Shown: piece by piece, positions 30,758 through 48,229 of the stretch | How positions within the stretch are numbered: position 1 is the first letter of the stretch | How the letters are laid out: the number at the start of each line of letters is the position of its first letter | Assembly: GCA_018697195.1 (NCBI GenBank) | Contig: CM031860.1 | Span: forward strand, 63,728,022 to 63,792,021 | Direction: 5' to 3' | DNA length: 64,000 nucleotides | From: Certhia americana | Lineage: Eukaryota; Chordata; Aves; Passeriformes; Certhiidae | Program-made: the position numbers and the translations under genes | The notes under the pieces: generated by a model | Databases searched by the model: none | Told to the model about the DNA's origin: nothing | What the model saw: only the letters and a program-made list of their open reading frames with translations

Positions 30758-31430
30758 TGTCGCGGGGGCTCCGCGACACTCGAGCTCTGGGACCCGCCAG
30801 AGCAGCCGGGGCTGAAGAAAAAGGGCAGGAGCTTTTTCTCCTTTTTAATGCCTTTATTAGTGATCAGCTCGAGGTGGGGGCCCGACGGGTCGCGCACACA
30901 CCGCCGCTGCTCCCAGAGGTGGCACACAGGAGGAGGAAAGCAGCTTTGTCCACAGGAATGCAGGCAGAGCTGGGGCTTCTATCCTCACGAGAACACCAGA
31001 AGACGATGATGGCTCGTCGGTCTAGGGTGTCTCTCTGCCTAGGAACTATTGCACTTAGGGCAACACAGCCGAACTCAGTTCTTGGTGTATGCTTCCTTGA
31101 GGTTTTCTCAGAGTAGTGCTGCTGTTTTTATTGTTCTATGATACGTTGTTTTGTGGTTTTGGGAGTCCGATTTAGGCCAAATGCCCCTTATTTGCATACA
31201 GTCAGTGCACAAGGACGTCTGGGAGCAGCAGTTGGGGTGCAACAAATGTAGCTTCCGACGGGAGGATTCTGGGAACATGGGGATACAAACATGAAACTGG
31301 CAAACACAGACTAGGGTAAAAAGGGAACAACTGGGAAAGCAACATTTAACAATGATTGGTAACAAATAACCACAACATTAACAACTAACTCTTACTGAAT
31401 AAGAACAAACAGGGAATTTTGTTTATCACA
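30758..31430 (-). mobile_element. Solo LTR of an endogenous retrovirus (family B, minus) abutting the promoter
   Basis: On the minus strand the block starts TGTGATAAACAAAATTCCC and ends CCCGCGACA, so it has TGT...ACA ends. A poly(A) signal AATAAAGGCATT sits at 30858-30853, about 100 bp before the 3' end, fitting an R-U5 boundary. The GC-rich U5 ends in a short palindrome around cgcgggggctccgcg. No target duplication is found (plus-strand flanks ccgcag and ggggct). The other flank is truncated CR1, so a deletion probably followed insertion. No retroviral genes remain. Confidence 0.7.
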
Positions 31431-31510
31431 GGGGCTGCCCCTGCATCCCTGGCACTGTCCGAGGCCAGGCTGGACAGGGCTTGGGGCCATCTCCAAGGAA
31501 GGTGTCCCTG
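31431..31510 (+). mobile_element. CR1, left part, interrupted by LTR insertion
   Basis: Plus-sense CR1 3' region (ggctgcccctgcatccctgg ... gaaggtgtccctg). It continues at 31970 after the LTR, with cctg repeated at the junction. Confidence 0.9.
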
Positions 31511-31969
31511 TGATGGCTTCATTTTAGCTTTTAGATTTTTCAGATTCTGGGCTGTTGTAGTGTGTGGTTCTGAGTTTCGTATTAAGTGCTGCTAATCTCT
31601 CTTCACAGAGTAAGGAAGCAAAACAATTCCTCTTCTAGCTTGCCACCAACGACAAGCAATACAATTTTCAAGCCCAAGAGCATAAAAACAATGGGGAAGT
31701 GAAAAGAAAAAACGAGGAGGATGGAGCTTCAAAACCTGAAGCTGTAACTGGACAATTAATTCTCAATATGCTAATGGACCAGAACTTATAAAAGTGTGAG
31801 ACTTCGTGATCTGGCATCCATTTTATGACCATTTTTGGGGGCATCTTGTGTGTAGCCCGGCCGGGCTCTTGTACTGCCCAAATATACCATTGAGGCCTTT
31901 TAATAAATCCCTGCTTTATCCTTTTGCTCTGGCTGGTCTCTGTTCCAGGTCAGCCTCCAGAAGGCATCA
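31511..31969 (+). mobile_element. Solo LTR of an endogenous retrovirus (family A, plus), nested in CR1
   Basis: A 459-bp element with inverted ends TGATGGCTTC and GAAGGCATCA. It has a promoter-like cttataaaagtg at about 31786-31797 and a poly(A) signal in ccttttaataaatccctgc near 31897-31915. It is homologous over its length to 12091-12527 in the opposite orientation. It splits a CR1 copy with a 4-bp CCTG duplication (31507-31510 and 31970-31973). No internal genes remain. Confidence 0.88.
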
Positions 31970-32035
31970 CCTGCCCGTGGCAGGGGGTTGGACTCAATGA
32001 TATCTGAGGTTCCTTCCAACCCAAAGCATTCCATG
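31970..32035 (+). mobile_element. CR1, right part with 3' tail
   Basis: Continues the split CR1 (cctgcccgtggcagggggtt, then ggttccttccaacccaaagc) to its 3' terminus. Confidence 0.9.
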
Positions 32036-33240
32036 CCTCTGTGGATACAGGACACCTTTCCTGGCTGCAGAAACCCGCTGGGCACCTGCACACCTAGGGA
32101 TGTCCTTTTTGTGTCCCCAGGGAGGCACCAGCCCCCTCGCTGGTGTGGGCTGGGGTCGTGAGTGGGGTGTGTGGGAGGCTCATGTCTGAGCTGTGGGCTC
32201 ACACCTGTCACTGCAGCTGTCCCAAGAGACTCGGGGGGTTTCAGGTGGCTCTGGACCTGTGAAGGTCTGGCCTGAGCCCCTGCTCCAGCAGAGCCACCCT
32301 CAGCCCGTTGGCCAGGCCTGTGTCCACACAGATTTTGAGTATTTCCAATAATCATGGTTCCACTGTTCCCAGAAGTCTTTCTCATGTTCACTGCAGGCTT
32401 TCAGCACTGGCAAACTGTTTAAATATTGCCTTCAGCCTTACTTGGCATTTGTGTCCCTTCCTGATATTTCTACCAGGTTTATTTCCTGTCCACCTCTTCC
32501 TTCAGATCAGGATTTTATTCCCTGGCAAGTGAGGAAATCCCATGTTCAGGAGGCCACAGAGGTCTGGAGGAGAACCATGCTGGCTGATGGCACCTCAGGC
32601 TTTAAACCTGAGGGAACTCATGGAATTCCTGACTCACTTTGCCCTGGGAGGCACCAGCTTTGTCACCAGAGGGCAGGAGACCTCTGTAGTAAAGCTGCCA
32701 TCGGGAAAACTGCTGGAATTGCTGGGTTGTTAAAGAAAACCAGCGTTTATCTGTTGCATTTAGTGACGCTGACAGAGTTGGGTGGGTTTCATTTCAGTAA
32801 AAGCCTGCAGGAGGTTTTGGATGTGGTGTTTCCTCCCTGGCTGTGAGGGAAGGGGGATGGACCTCGGCCTGGGGGCTGCATCCAAATCCTCACCCCGAAC
32901 ATCTGGGATCCAACACAAATTTGATGCATTTTGAGCGTTTTCCACTCCTTTAGCTAGGAGAGGAGCTCGTGCTGGGGAAATCAGGGAACCCCTCGAGATG
33001 CTCCAGTGGGGGATGTGGCTTTTCCAAGCAAGGGCTTGGCACGGGATGGAAGGGGAATTGCCTTCCCACCACTGCAGCTGGATTGGAGCCTGCTGGAACA
33101 CCCAGGCTGAACCTTTCCCCCCATTTCCCCAGCCCAGCTGTGGATCCATCCCCAAAATCCCCCACGGTTCTCCCCCCTTCTCCCAGCTGTCACACAACCA
33201 AATAAGCCACGCAGTCCTGTTTTTAAAACGGGGCCTTTCT
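32036..33240. other. Intergenic between the UBOX5/FASTKD5 promoter region and LZTS3 3' flank
   Basis: No gene or mobile element was recognised in this stretch. Confidence 0.5.
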
Positions 33241-33244
33241 CCAT

Positions 33245-33250
33245 TTTATT
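33245..33250 (-). terminator. LZTS3: Possible distal poly(A) signal of LZTS3
   Basis: Minus-strand AATAAA at the far end of an AU-rich tract, 7.4 kb past the LZTS3 stop codon. Another AATAAA on the minus strand lies at 39206-39201, about 1.5 kb past the stop, and could be a proximal signal. Neither is proven. Confidence 0.35.
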
Positions 33251-36200
33251 TTGCCCAATAAAAATCCTTCACAGTCAGGTCGAGAGAGGAGAGTTGGAGA
33301 TACGTATACATATAGATCTGCATGTCTATTTATATATATACATACCTCTGTACAGATATATTTATATATTCACCGTAGAAAATGGCAAAGGCAGTAGCTC
33401 ATCACATCTGGGTAACCCAATGGGAACAGACAACAGACCAGCAGGGAATTGGGAAGTGTGGTGGAGTTTTAACAAGAACCTCTGAAACAGATACACCTTT
33501 GCTGTACAAAAACCCCAGAATGCTGAGTATTACCTCTTTTTTCCTTTTTTTAAAATTTTTTTTAATTATTTTTATTTTCAACCTCTTGTCTTTAAACACA
33601 CTTAACCAGAGGCAAAGTCAAGACAACAGTGTTTGGAAGTGGACAAGTGGACAGGAGAGACACCCGACTTTATGGAGTTCTTTTTTTAAATATTTTTATT
33701 TTTTTTAGTGTATATATATATATTTATATATATATATAATTTTTAAATTTTTTTAAGTGTTTTTTTTTTAATTTTTTTTTTTTTTTCTGCAAAGTCTCGT
33801 TTAAACGCAGTTCGGAGAACCAGCAACAGTCAACGCAGAAACAGAACAGTAACGGAGTCGAGTTCAGAACACTTCTGGTTTGAATTCACAGTCAGAGGAG
33901 AGAGAAAGAGAGAGAAAGAAAGAAAAAGAGAGAGACACCGAGGCGTCAGGAAACGAGAGGGAAGAAAGCACAAGGCTGGGATTGAATTTACACTCGGGGA
34001 GGTCCAGGATGGGACGGGGGTCTCACGCAGGAGGTCCTGCAGAGGGGCACGGCTCCTGTTATTGCTGGTGAAGTCAGACAGCAGCCTCGCCCACCCTGCC
34101 CTCCTCCCTTTGGGGAGCTGGGCATTGGGGGGACAGCGATGGATCTGCTGGAGAACGGACGACTCGGCGAGGAGAACCCTCCCCAGTGCGGTGCCCGGAG
34201 CGAGGCCAAGGCCAGCGCGGCTCCTGTGGGCTCACAGCGATTACCAGGTCCCGGAGAGTGCAAACGAAGACACCTTGGAGGAGCCCCGGCCCCGGGCTGG
34301 GCTCTGCGGGGACACGGCTGCCTGGGAAGGGACTGCATAGACACATCAGCCGGGTGTGCAGCATTGGGTGGTGCTGGCACGCTCCTGCGCTGGTGCTGGA
34401 GCTCTGCCCGCACGTGTTCTGCTCCTTTCAGTCACGGGAAAGGGATGGAGGGAGCCTTTTCCTCCGAGCCTGGCTCTCAGGAATGGCAGAGCCACGGTGT
34501 CCCCACTGGTTGTCACCAAATGTCACTCCATGAGCTCAGACAACCCGGTGGCGCCTGCATGGAGAAGACCCGCTGCAGGGACAGGGTGACAGCCATGGGA
34601 TGGGCACCAGGAGGGGATGGTCACACCTCCAGGGTGTCCAGGCTGCTGGATGTGGGATGCTTTGGGCTCTCCGGATAAAAAAAGACCACTGTGGTTATTT
34701 AGAGCCAGACTGGACCTTGCATCCCTTTCCAAAGGAGCTGAGGCCAGGGCTGGAGCTATGAAGGGAATGTTGGCTTGCCTGCAGGTGTCAGAGTTGGGAA
34801 GTTTTAGATCTCCCTGGAAAAACCTATTGCTTTGGGACAGAAAGCAGAGACTTCCTGCCACAGAAAACAGATTTGTGAAAGAGCTGTGGAGACACAGCCT
34901 GGTCCCGGGCTCCAGACCTGACCCGATCCCCATCACTGGGAGAACCAGGGAGGAGGATTACCCTGAAAATACAGGAGCTTGGTGCTGATGGCAGTTGCAC
35001 TGCCAGCATGGAACATCCTCTTAGGAAGCCAACATCTGCAAACAGCTGGATGTGATCCCAACCCCTTGATACACTGCGGGGTCCTGCGTGCCCCTAAGGA
35101 CCTCACAGGCCCCTCAGATCCCTGCTTTTTCCAGAGGGTGGGAGGACCAGGGAGTCCCAGAGCTGGGTGGTGATGGTGTGAATCCCTGTGCAGTGATCCC
35201 ACAGGATTGCAGGCCATGGGAATGTCCTTCAACTGGAAGCCAGGTTGTCCTTGGAGGTAAAGCAGGGCTGATGGAGCTGCTATGGGAATGTCTGAGAGGA
35301 GAGGATCAGTGTTCTGGAAAGCTCCTGAGAGCAGGGTTGGGATAACCCATTCTCAGTGGGGACTGTAGCTCTAGCTTGTCCAGGTGTACCTGGGAGAGCA
35401 CTGGGAGAGGCACTGACTGCTCCAGTGGGATGGGGATGATCTAAAGGAGGCAGGAGAGCCTGGAGAGCTGGAGCAGAGGAACAGCAGGGCACAGGAAACA
35501 CACAAACAGATCTTTAGCAAGGGCTCTTGGTGAACAGTACCTTATAAAGGGGTTTCAATGCTTAAACTGAAGGTTTGGGTTAAATCAACAGTGAGTTGGG
35601 CTCTATCCATCCCAGGGATGGAGTGGAGAAGAAGGTTGAGAATGGCTGGGGAGCAGAGGCACAGTGAGAGGCATCTGTCCAAGGCCCAGACCCACCTTAA
35701 CACCCACCTGCAGGAGCACAGATCTCCCACTGGCCTCCTGCCAGGCCCAGGAGCCTTCACGGAGCAAAGGTGGGTGGAGCACCCCAAGCAGGAGAAGTGA
35801 AGAACACGCGGCCTTCACCTTGGAATTTGGTTCCTTGGTAAGGAGGGTGCTGAGGATGCCCTGGGCTGAGCTGTGGAGAGGACACCAAGGGGGCAGCCAG
35901 CAGGATCACCAGCTCTTAGGATGCTCTTTTTCCTGGACAATTCCCACTGAGCCAGAACAATTGACTGGGTCCTGTAGTGGTGTCTGCTGCTGACCTAGAG
36001 GAGACCTATTGCTCTGAAGACAAGAGGCATGAAGTTGCCTGAAGACAAGAAGATGCATGGCTTGGTGTGCATCCTCTCTTCTCCTCAAGAAGAAAGGGAA
36101 TAGCATCCATCCCAACTCCTAGGGACAGCCCCTGGTCCACATTCTCCACGGGAAATGTGTGGAGCTAATTGGTATGGCTGTGGAGGATGGTGGTGTCACC

Positions 36201-39200
36201 AAGTGGGGACGATCACCTCACCCAGGAACTCCTTTCTATCCTGTCCAATCTCGCACAGGAAAGGCCCTTATGGACCTGCAAACATTCCCAGGTGGGACAC
36301 GGAAAAATCATGTCCCCCTGCCAGCTCTCATTCCCCTTTTCCAGCCCACACCAGCCTCATCTCTTTGCAGGAAAGCCAGGACACAGCTCCAAGCATGCAG
36401 CCCAATGCTCTCCGGAGATCTTTGGTCATGTTGCTCGTGAGCTCGCTGCCTTGAGCGAGCTATAAAGTGCCACTGCATGGGGCAGGAGGGGAGCAGGATG
36501 GTCCTTTCCATGGGCAGAGCTCAGGGGGACACCTCTGGGAACCACTGTCTGCATGGAGTCTGGGTGTGACACCAGATGGGCAGAGGGGATTTCACCCTTA
36601 ACCAGGGGGCAATTGCAAACCTGGCTCAGGGTGACAGCAAGCGTCAAAGCAGGACAGAGTGACACCAGGCTGAGTTAATCCCAAGTGGATTGCTTTCCTG
36701 GGGGGTGCTGAAGCCCAGATTCCCACTGCAGCCAGGCTCAGGTCGGGGTGCTGAGCACCCTGTGTGCAGCGCTCAGCACTCGGCCCCGCTCACCAACAGA
36801 GAAGCCACAGAGCCTTCTTGTCTCCGTTTAATCATCAACATACAGAGCTGGGCTCTTATTTACATCCAAGTACACTTCTCTCTGTACAACAGCGTAAGAG
36901 CAACAATTCCATTCCTCTCTGGAGCGTGGAAACTTGGAGGTGAGCGACCACCACCAGTGGCAGCAGGATTGGGGCCACCAGCTGCCAGCAGAGAGTGGCA
37001 GGAGCTAAGTGGGGCTGTGTGAGGCACAACAACGTGCCCTGATTGTGGTGTTCACCCTGGGGGTGAGAGGGGAGTGCTGGAATCAGCCCAGCTGGGCTTG
37101 CTGGGACAGTGGTAGCAGCCAGCCTTGGAATGGTGATGGAGCAAAACAGCCCTGCTCACAGCAGAGTAAGACCTTCCCCGGCACCAGGACAGCCTGCTTA
37201 GCCCACATCCTCATGGATGGAGGCCACTGGAGCTGATCAGTGTCCTCTGTTTGCTGTGTGGATATGCCTGGAGCATGGCTGGGCTCTGGACATGGGGGTC
37301 CTGTGACATCAGAGCTGCTCCAGCACTGCCACCACTGGCCTGGGTCTCCCAAAAATCTTGGCTCATGTTGTCCAGCTGCATGTGTTGGGTATCCCAGAGC
37401 ATCTCTAATGCTTGTGGGCCCCGTGTGTGGGCAATTGAGATGAGACCCTCATGGCCACAGCTTGTGGCAGTTAGAGAGGATTTTGGGGGCAGGACTTGGA
37501 GAATGACACGAGAGCCAGGACATCATGCAGAATTCCACTAGCTCCAAGGTGGAGGAGACAGCTGGGGGATGGTCAAGCCCAAACTCTGGGTGGAGTTTCA
37601 TGGGACAGAAGCAATTCATCAGCCCTGCCTGAGCCTCCAAGAGACATGTTGCCAGCCTCCTTGGCCATTCCCAGGATATGTCACCCAAACACCAGCCTGG
37701 GACCCCTTGGCTGTCCTAATCCAGGACTGAGACCCCAGAGCCTCAATAAAGCTTTTGATGAGAGATTTCATCAACTTGTGAAAGTGTAAAGATCTGGAAG
37801 GAGCGAGGTGAGCTCCCACCTGGACACAACCAGCAGGAATCCAGGTGTCCCACCATCATTTTGCTCTGTCTCTGCTGAGCAGAGGGCTGGCACAGGGGAG
37901 AGGACTTGATGGGGAGCAGCACATCCAGTTGTGGGGAGGAATCCTGAAGCACAGGAATCCTTTGTGGCAGTTTGGCTCCCAAAACCATCTGTATTTTCTG
38001 TCACAGTTGCAGGGGTGGGGTGGTTCCTGCAGGACAGCCAGGTACTTGGGGGATCCTGGGTGGGAGAATCCCGAGAGAGGGAAAACCAGCAGCAGCAGCA
38101 GCAGAGTGTCTTAACGGGTCTGTCATCCAGGGAATGTCCACAGTCAAGGTCTCTCAGAGCTGGATTGAAGCTCTGGATCGATGTGATGTGATGAAGAAGG
38201 TGGAGGGAGTGGGCCTTTCCTCTGAGATGAACAATCAGAGACCAAGAACAGACACCAAACACCTGCTTTGGGAGGGAGGACAACGTGAGCTTGTCTGATG
38301 TGAAGAGAAAGCTGAGATGGTGCAAAGCACCAGATCTCCAACCCTGACACTGTGGGATGTTTGGCTCTGTCTGGAAGGCCTGGAGTATGACATGGAGGAA
38401 GCTCTAGGATTTGCCTGGCCAGGTGCATGTGGATGTCTCCCTGGGCATGGCAAAGTCTGCAGCTCTGTGGCACTGGCAGGCAGCTGCACTCCTTCCTTGC
38501 TGGGGTGCACGGGCTGACGTCCAGGAGTGGTGGAGCATCTTCAGGATTTGCAGTGGGACTCTTCCCACACCCATCAGAAATCAGACCTGACCTAATCCCC
38601 CACTTATGGCTGGTCCAGGGAAAAGAGGCTTAGCCTGAGCTGCCCTGGTGTTTTCCATGAGTTGTCTTCCTCCAGCTCCAAAGACATGGGCAGAAGTGGT
38701 GGGAAAAGACAGGAACTGTCAACTGGGATCTTGAAATGCCCTGGTCTTGTTGCACTTTTCCATTTTCAATGGCTCCAGGGATCTCTGGCAGCCACCACCA
38801 GCTCCTGGCCAGTGGCTCTGTCTGATGGCTGGTGGGAACTAACTGCAGTCTCCACTCTGCTCAGCCTGGAGCTCATCACAACAGTATTTGTTCTCAAACT
38901 GAAGGTCAGACCTGGTCAAGAACAGGAGAATTTTGGGGAGACAGAACATGGAAAATGTGCAGCTTCAGGGCTTTCGTTTGGAAGGTCTTCAGTCCCTCAA
39001 TGCCTCAAGGTTCTTCCTTGGTTACATGAAATGTAACCTGGCCAAACTCGCCCTGGAGTCACCTCACAGATGTTTCAAGACACCCCAGTGCTAATTCTAA
39101 CTTTTCTCTTCTAGCTGCTCCCCAGGGCAAAGAATCAAAATCCTCACTCCCATCGATCCTTTGGCCAGTGCAAACTCCCCTTTGCAAAGTTTTTCTTCTC

Positions 39201-40687
39201 TTTATTGTGACTCGTGGTAAAAAAATTGTCCATAACAGGAAGAACTGAGCTCACTTTGCCCAAGTTTTCAAGCGGAATGCCAGGTTTTGCTGCCTCGGTG
39301 ACTGTGCACGTAGGATTTGGTTTATTATTCTGCCAGGGCATAAGCACTTGCGTGATCTTAAGCATTTTCCCCCCTCTTATGACTTCTTTCATGCTCAGAG
39401 TTAGTAGCTGAGTATTTTCTTGAGCTAGGCCTGCGAGTTATTATCTCCATCCCTGGAGTGTGGGATGCCCCGTGGGATGGCTGTGGGTGCAGTTTGGAAT
39501 GGCAGTACTGAAGGCTGACTGTCGCAATCCAGCCGTGATGCTGCTGTGCCCCCCCTGTAACTCCTGAGTGAGGCTCAAGTGCTGTTTTTAAGCAAACCCT
39601 GGACCAAGAGAGTGCACCAAAGTGTCACTCGTTTGGGGACAGGGTGGCACAATTGCCCGCTTTTGGGGCAGATTGCTAAAGCTTCAGTTTGCATAAACAT
39701 CCCTTGGGTTTGGAGGCTTCCCCAAACCTCAATTCCATTGACTTTGGGAAGTAAGAGGGCTGTTGGGAAGGGAAACTAGCTTGGATTTCCAAGCTTTTTT
39801 TCTTGCTGTAGCAAGGTATAGAGTAAGGGGACCAAGGCAGAGGTGGGAGGGTATTTCTGCTCCCAGGGTTGGTCACAACCTGGGAGAGGAGTGGAACTGC
39901 AGGAAGAAACCACAAGGAAGTGGTTAAAATATGCTGGAAAACGCAGCATATGTTAAGCTCTGCTGAGCCTCCAGAGAGGCTCCTGCTGGGACATCATTCC
40001 TTGTTGGCTTCTGTTACCAGGACAGGTTCATCCCGCTCCTCAAGGATGTCCTAACCTCTTGCAACCAGGGCAAGAGGGAGTCATCTGGTAGAGATATGTC
40101 TGGTTTCACTGAAATCAGTGGCCAAGCTTGCACTGACTTCACTAAGACCACCGTCTAGACAGGATACTTGATGCAGAACACTTTGAGTTTGCTCATGATC
40201 CCGAGAGCTTTGCTCCATTAGCCAATGTGGCTAAAAACGTCCTGGAAAAAAAACCCAAAAACAACCCAAAAAACAACAAACCTGCCACTTTGAACTGTTT
40301 TGCTGCACGTAAATGCTCGGAAAACCAAAGGAACTGAATACAACCCTCCAAAACAACCAACCGAAGAAGGGTGAATTGTAGGAGAGGGGGTTGGCAGCCT
40401 CTAGCGAAGTAACAGTCAGGGCAGATTACAAAAGAGCCAATTGACTCTCACCAGCCGTACTAGGAAAAACCCCAGACGAGATGTCGCATTATCGATAGAA
40501 AACCAACGCACATCCACAGTTATTTTACCTACAGAGCACAGAAGTGGAGAGTAAGGGTGACGGAGCCTGGTGGGAGCACGCTCGCACCGCTCCGACGGGG
40601 GCGCATTATCCTTCGGAAGATCACTGGCTTGAGTAGGTGGTACATGCACAGCAATAGGAAATTCCGTGGTGTCGCCTCGGTCCCTCC
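33251..40687 (-). other. LZTS3: LZTS3 3' flank, possible very long 3' UTR
   Basis: No open reading frame, CR1 or LTR was recognised across 7.4 kb, unusual for this window. The distal end (33295-33900) is strongly AT-rich with U-runs and TA repeats (33705-33740) in the style of neuronal 3' UTR ends. A short CAG run lies at 38087-38104. Whether all of it is transcribed with LZTS3 cannot be told from sequence. Confidence 0.35.
33530..33787. repeat. Low-complexity AT-rich tract with (TA)n
   Basis: Poly-T runs and TA dinucleotides dominate, including tatatatatatatttatata at about 33708-33727. Confidence 0.9.
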
Positions 40688-45346
<4,659 letters not shown>

Positions 45347-46867
45347 GGCAGCGTCGGGGTGAGGTGGAGGCACAGCTCAGTGGCACTGGGACAAGGAGGG
45401 GAAAGGGTTGTCAAAGAGATGCTTTTTTGTCTGCCGTGCCCTTTGCGGGTTGAAATCGTGTCCCAGTGATGGGGTTCTCCTCTTCTGATGGACCCCCCCC
45501 CTCCCAGATCCCTTAGAGGAGCAGCACTCTCCAAATCCCACCCAATGTTATCAAAGAGGGCTCCTAATCTCCTCAATCCAAGGGTTGTGGTTCCCAGGGG
45601 AGTGAGTTGCATGGATTTTAGTAGCTCTATGGCATCGGTGAGGCGCAACTGTTTGCTGTGCCCAAGCTCTAATAATTTCTGTCACTTTTCCCAGGTTTGA
45701 GCACGTTTGTGTTCCCATGGAATGGAAGGTCTGCATCCCTGGTCCTGGCTCATACAAGTGCTCCCTCAGCACATCCCTTAGGGATGACACCACAGGGTTA
45801 AGGCAACACAATTTCCAACACTTTCTTGGGATTGCTGCCTGCCTGAACTTGAGCTTTTAAAAAGATGCTTTTGTGCAAGTGTCATCCTAAATTTTCCTTT
45901 ACATTTTTATTCCCCTTCTCCATTTGATTCTTACTTGGGCTGTGCCTTAAGTTGGCCAAAACTAGGCCATGGGACATGGAGAACATGCAAATAATGGTTT
46001 CAGAAGTTGTCTTTCACTAAGATTGTCCTAGGACCAATTATCCTTGGGACCAACTGTCATGTGTCTAGATACTCTTCATCAGCTTTTACACAAAGGTGTA
46101 AAAATCCTATTTAAGGCGATAAAAGACACACAATAACTTGTTTTTTTTTGTTGCCTCGTTGAATAATGGACAATTTGAACCTGTACCAGCTAAGGATCTC
46201 ACTACGTGAAGGAAGGGAGAAGGTGAATTGCAAATTTTGAGTGAGTGAACCAGCTGTGGCCACTCAGCTGGCCACTGTCCACCTGGCTCTACTGAGTTCT
46301 TTGAGTCAGTCCCTGTGGGCCAAAATTGATGCTTTTCTTTTGTCTCAGGCACCCTCAGATCCAGGTTTTCCAGGATAAACCATCCTGGCAGCGTGGGGAT
46401 TAAAGCAGGACCTAAGGACAACAAGGTGCAGGTTTCCCTGTGGATGGGATAAAAATAGTGATGCCCTTTGGAGAAAGGTTCAGGAATGGTAGAGGTCAGG
46501 CAGGACCAGCAGGAAGGGGAGATGGAGAAAATCCCCATTTCAGTGGGGATTTCCCTCTCCTTGGGGTAGGGATGTTCATTCAGCCCTCCCTGAGTAAAGC
46601 AGAACTGGGTTTATTTCCCTGGAGAGCAAGCTGAGGTCTGGAGCTCAGCTCTCATGTGGTGTCTCGCAGGGCCTTGCTATTTGCACTAATAATGGAATGG
46701 AAAAAGAATTAAAAAGGTTAAAGCAGGGTCTGTGCTGCTCAACTTTGCTTTTATTAAACTGCATTTCTTGTCCTCCCCCTTTCCCAGCATCCTGCCCTGC
46801 CCAAAGTACAGCCCGAGTGGCAGATGTGGCAACTGCTGTGCCAGAGGGAGAGGATAGAGCTGTTGAG

Positions 46868-46945
46868 ATGGGATTTAAGGTCCCTTCCAAGGCAACCCAG
46901 CCCAGCCCAACCCAACCCAACCCACTCTGGGATTTTATGATCAAC
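46868..46945 (+). mobile_element. CR1 3' tail remnant
   Basis: Plus strand reads gggatttaaggtcccttcca followed by cccaacccaacccaaccc and ctctgggattttatgatca, a CR1 3' terminus with an expanded CCCAA run. Confidence 0.7.
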
Positions 46946-48229
46946 GAGCATGAAGTGAACACTTTGTGCTCCCTGATGAGGACACCCTGCACCTCTGTCC
47001 CCAGCAGATGATCTCATGGCATTCCCTGGTGAAAGTCTAAAGACCAGGCAGTAAAGGAGGATCACATGTGGACGGATCCACTACAGCCAAAACACGAGTG
47101 TTTATTGGTCACAGGTGACGAAAACCTCTGCCAGCAGCAAGAAGTGGCAGGGTCTGGTCACGTACCTGGCATGTGACATTTGGTCACATGCTCTGAGCAG
47201 CTCTCAAAGGCTCCTGACCCCGTCATGCCCTAAAGACACGTCCCAAAGAACGTCACCACTGACAGTTCCTGAGTGCACTGTGCCCAGGGGTTAATCCAGG
47301 TGTTTGCTGAGCACCTGGAGACTTGGCTGGGCTGTGGAGTGATGAGGAAGGATGGAGAACACCCACCTGAAGCTGCAACCAGCGGTGCCTTTGGACTTTA
47401 TGAGTCAAGAGAAGACATTTTGTCCTCCTAATTTAGGAATAACCTGCTTTTCAATGGCTTTGGGAATCTTTCTAGGCTGTGTCTTCTTTTTATGGGACAC
47501 CAGGCACCACAGGAGGGATGTGCTGGAAGATCTCAGCTCCAGACAAGGAAATGGCATTGTCTCCTTGCAGCGCTCCCCAGCCAGCAAGGAAGCAATCCAG
47601 GTTACTTTTCCCTCACTGGGTAAATTTCACGGTGACATTTGCACATTTACATTGACTCTCTGAGGGCAGGATGAGGTCACTGGAAAGTTTGATCCTTCCA
47701 AAAGGAAAAAAAAAAAAAAAAAGGCCAACACAACAACAAGTGTTTTCTTTTAACTGGAAATCATCCAAGAAAACATTCTGAAAAAAACCCCAACCTTGTT
47801 CTTAGCTTATGTTTACTGCAAACCCGTGATCTGATAAACAGAGCATACAGACAAGTGTTACAAATATGTTATTAAGGAGATTCCAGAAGTGCCAACAGAT
47901 CCCTGACAGTACAGCTTTGTTTGCCAGAAAGGGCCATTTTTTTTCCGAGAACAACAACCTTTGGGTTTGTATCTTTTTGTATCTTCTGGCCAGCTCCAGT
48001 TCCCAGTCAGGTTTTACACTGGTTGTTCCTCAGCCAAACTGTGAAATCAAAATTTGAGCACAGGAATAACATTGCCATGCTCCAGCACAGAGCAGGAGAG
48101 TCTTTTTTCCTCCTTCCAGGTTTGGGGGAATATGTGACTAAAAACTTCCCCAGGATATTTCTTCTCCTTAAATCACATCACCTCTGGGGCAAAAGGACAA
48201 GAGGGAATGGCTTCATACTGACAGGGCAG

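Noticed and set aside
12040..32000. A complete endogenous retrovirus spanning the two family-A LTRs
   Set aside because: The LTRs are in opposite orientation and enclose host genes; each is a solo LTR with its own flanks.
45347..45373. In-frame ATG nine codons upstream of the chosen LZTS3 start
   Set aside because: It could be in the mRNA, but the MATLETLPV start matches the known family N-terminus.
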